Of a stretch of 42,635 nucleotides of DNA, positions 40,944 through 42,635 are shown piece by piece (positions within the stretch are counted from its first letter, which is position 1; each line of letters opens with the position of its first letter). The stretch is taken from contig CALVOV010000009.1 of NCBI GenBank assembly GCA_944350385.1, positions 1 through 42,635 of the forward strand, given 5' to 3'. The notes beneath the pieces were generated by a model. It ran no database searches. It saw nothing but the letters and a program-made list of their open reading frames with translations, and was not told the DNA's origin. Position numbers and translations under genes: made by a program. Source of the stretch: an uncultured Bacilli bacterium (GTDB taxonomy: Bacteria > Bacillota_I > Bacilli_A > RF39 > UBA660).

Positions 40944-42635
40944 TTAAATATTATTTTTTAAATATTCCGCTAATTCTTTATTAGTACAATAAACATAACA
41001 GCCTTTAATACCTCTAGTCATTAATGTTCTATAAGTATTTTTAATAATATTATCAGCTATTTTATTAGCTACTTCTTGTCCTTGTTCTTTGGCAATTTTT
41101 TTAATTCCATTTAATGAAGTATCCGTCTTAGCTCGTTTTGTATAATCAGTTACTATATGATCATTTTCATATCGCAAATCATCACCAATAATTACACCAA
41201 TATAATCAAATTCTAAACCTTGGCAGGTATGTATACATCCAACTTCATTAACCGATTCTGAATCAATAGCCCATGTAGTAGAATTCCAAAGGTTCCAACT
41301 CATTTCAAAATTATACTCCGGTATTTGTATATCGTGTACATTACTATTATTTTTACCTTCAGAAATCCAATTCCAACAATAACCAGCAACTATTCTTGAT
41401 TTATTATTAATTTTGTTTTTTTCTTCAATTAATCTTCTAACATCATTTGGATCATCCAATATTCTAAAGTCATAATCAAATCCATCAATATCAAAATTAG
41501 CAGTATCTTTAATATCTAATATTCTGTCAAGCCACGCAATATATCCATCCGATCCATTACATCTAAATTGACTATCTAAATCAAAAGTGTAAATACCTGC
41601 TTCTTGTTCTCTAGCAAATCTTCTAATTAGGTCTTCACTACCAATATCTTTTAAAGTAACTTTTTGATTTTCATCAATAAAGAATATAGAAAATTTAGCA
41701 GCATTAATGATTTCTTTAATTTGATTTTCTCCTTTATTTTGAAACATACCTGATTTAGCATTTAATCTATGAGCTTCATCTACTACTAAACAATCTAACT
41801 TATTTCTCTCTTCATCTATAAAACTTCCTGATCCTTGAAATAAATGATTAATATATGTTTGAGTATAGTCCCCTCTTAGCTTACTAGAGTATACACTTCT
41901 TGGTGCAGCATTTTTAGTAACATAAAAACAAGTCATATTTCTATTATTCAATTCAACTAATAAATTTACTGCTAAAACTGATTTTCCAGTACCTGGACCT
42001 CCTCTAACTATCATTACATTCTTATCATTAGCAGATACTGTATCAATAGCATTTCTTAATGCATATTCGTAAACAATCTTTTGATTGTCTATCATATAAA
42101 ATTCTTTATTACCTTTTAACATATTTCTTAAAGAGTCCTGTAACATTTTTGAAGGTCTAATCTTCCCATTATCTATTTCATATAAAATATCTCCGTCGTC
42201 ACCATCTTCAATGTATTTTTTTATAAAGTCTCTTAATTTTATAACATCACTATGTCCAAATAATGGTGCTTGATCAGTATATTCTTTATAATCATCTGAT
42301 AACAATGTATCATCATCTTCAAAATAATAATTATGAAGATATGCACAAGGTATAACATTAATATCTTTTAATTGAACAGATTCATTGTAATCTCTAATTA
42401 AATTAGCATAAGTCATCGCTTGATATGAAGGATGGTTTACATCTCTTAAGCCACCACCAGTGAAAGTGTTTACTTTATAAATTCCATTCATATCTTTAAC
42501 TTCTGTTGCTTTATCCCATTGTTTCAACTCTATTATTACAACATTAGATTTATTCTTGTTATAACCAGACATCATAAAATCGATTCTACATCCAGTTGGA
42601 GGTATATTATATTCAATAGCAATACCAGTATTATT
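40944..42635 (-). CDS. Nuclease-DUF2075 helicase fusion, cut by the window edge
   Basis: At least 563 aa; the reading frame is open to the right edge, so the N-terminus is outside the window. The first visible part looks like a PD-(D/E)XK nuclease core: IEYNIPPTG, Asp19 in CRIDF and Glu36-x-Lys38 in VVIIELKQW. A superfamily-1-like DUF2075 helicase follows: Walker A GGPGTGKS, Walker B DCLVVDEAHRL, FFIDENQKV, the motif LDSQFRCNG, then HTCQGLEFDYIGVIIG and NTYRTLMTRGIKGCYVY. Members of this group occur in restriction and anti-phage loci and have Schlafen-helicase similarity. Upstream partner of the KAP NTPase. Confidence 0.85.
   Translation of the reverse strand, partial: NNTGIAIEYNIPPTGCRIDFMMSGYNKNKSNVVIIELKQWDKATEVKDMNGIYKVNTFTGGGLRDVNHPSYQAMTYANLIRDYNESVQLKDINVIPCAYLHNYYFEDDDTLLSDDYKEYTDQAPLFGHSDVIKLRDFIKKYIEDGDDGDILYEIDNGKIRPSKMLQDSLRNMLKGNKEFYMIDNQKIVYEYALRNAIDTVSANDKNVMIVRGGPGTGKSVLAVNLLVELNNRNMTCFYVTKNAAPRSVYSSKLRGDYTQTYINHLFQGSGSFIDEERNKLDCLVVDEAHRLNAKSGMFQNKGENQIKEIINAAKFSIFFIDENQKVTLKDIGSEDLIRRFAREQEAGIYTFDLDSQFRCNGSDGYIAWLDRILDIKDTANFDIDGFDYDFRILDDPNDVRRLIEEKNKINNKSRIVAGYCWNWISEGKNNSNVHDIQIPEYNFEMSWNLWNSTTWAIDSESVNEVGCIHTCQGLEFDYIGVIIGDDLRYENDHIVTDYTKRAKTDTSLNGIKKIAKEQGQEVANKIADNIIKNTYRTLMTRGIKGCYVYCTNKELAEYLKNNI

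Noticed and set aside
1..42635. CRISPR array, insertion sequence or prophage genes
   Set aside because: No regularly spaced repeats, transposase, integrase or phage structural genes are visible in the window.

Overview
The window is a strongly AT-rich stretch of bacterial chromosome. It looks like a low-GC, spore-forming member of the Bacillota, plausibly an uncultured gut Bacilli or Erysipelotrichia-like lineage. Support for this comes from a CotJ spore-coat locus, a glmS ribozyme in front of glmS, a SAM-I riboswitch in front of metK, typical AGGAGG ribosome binding sites and an Agr-like sensor/LytTR pair. TGG encodes Trp and TGA is used as a stop, so the genetic code is standard rather than Mycoplasma-like. 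The lineage call is inference; no rRNA gene is present. Nearly every gene is on the minus strand. The exceptions are tRNA-His, a lytic transglycosylase and one membrane protein.

Layout. 0-3 kb: two small hypothetical proteins, a nucleotidyltransferase-like protein, and cotJB-cotJC, in which CotJB appears to carry a CotJA-like N-terminus. 3.1-8.6 kb: tRNA-His(GTG) on the plus strand, then a minus-strand operon of a Bax inhibitor-1 family membrane protein and two fused ATPase-permease (MacB/FtsX-type) ABC half transporters. 8.6-13.8 kb: an EamA transporter, a secreted glycine-rich protein whose glycine-rich domain is split by a large insert, and glmS with its self-cleaving leader ribozyme. 13.8-16.5 kb: a small HTH regulator, an approximately 0.5 kb unassigned region that looks like a large structured non-coding RNA, a stand-alone single-module Clp-type AAA ATPase, and rdgB. 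16.5-19.3 kb: a cold-shock protein, an AgrC-like kinase, a LytTR regulator and a VOC protein. 19.4-24.7 kb: a miniature kinase-fold protein, metK with SAM riboswitch, a transglutaminase-like protein, a flavodoxin, a ZIP transporter, a small acidic protein and methionine aminopeptidase. 24.7-27.5 kb: trkH and trkA (potassium uptake). 27.6-31.2 kb: an operon of two tandem metallophosphoesterase paralogs (one apparently catalytically dead), a phospholipase C-like protein and a NERD protein with a degraded active site. It is preceded by an intrinsic terminator that overlaps a short upstream ORF. 31.3-35.1 kb: lytic transglycosylase, TtcA-like tRNA thiolase, a papain-like candidate, a DUF2798 membrane protein and a zinc-ribbon protein.

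35.4-42.6 kb differs from the rest. It is sparser, with long AT-rich gaps, and holds defence-type genes: a two-TM protein, a Schlafen AlbA_2 protein, a helical protein with a probable frameshift at its start, a KAP P-loop NTPase, and a PD-(D/E)XK nuclease-DUF2075 helicase cut by the right window edge. I read it as an accessory or anti-phage island.

The items most worth pursuing are the large structured RNA candidate at about 14.39-14.87 kb, the leader attenuator and the active/dead phosphoesterase pair at 29-31 kb, and the defence-like island at the right end.
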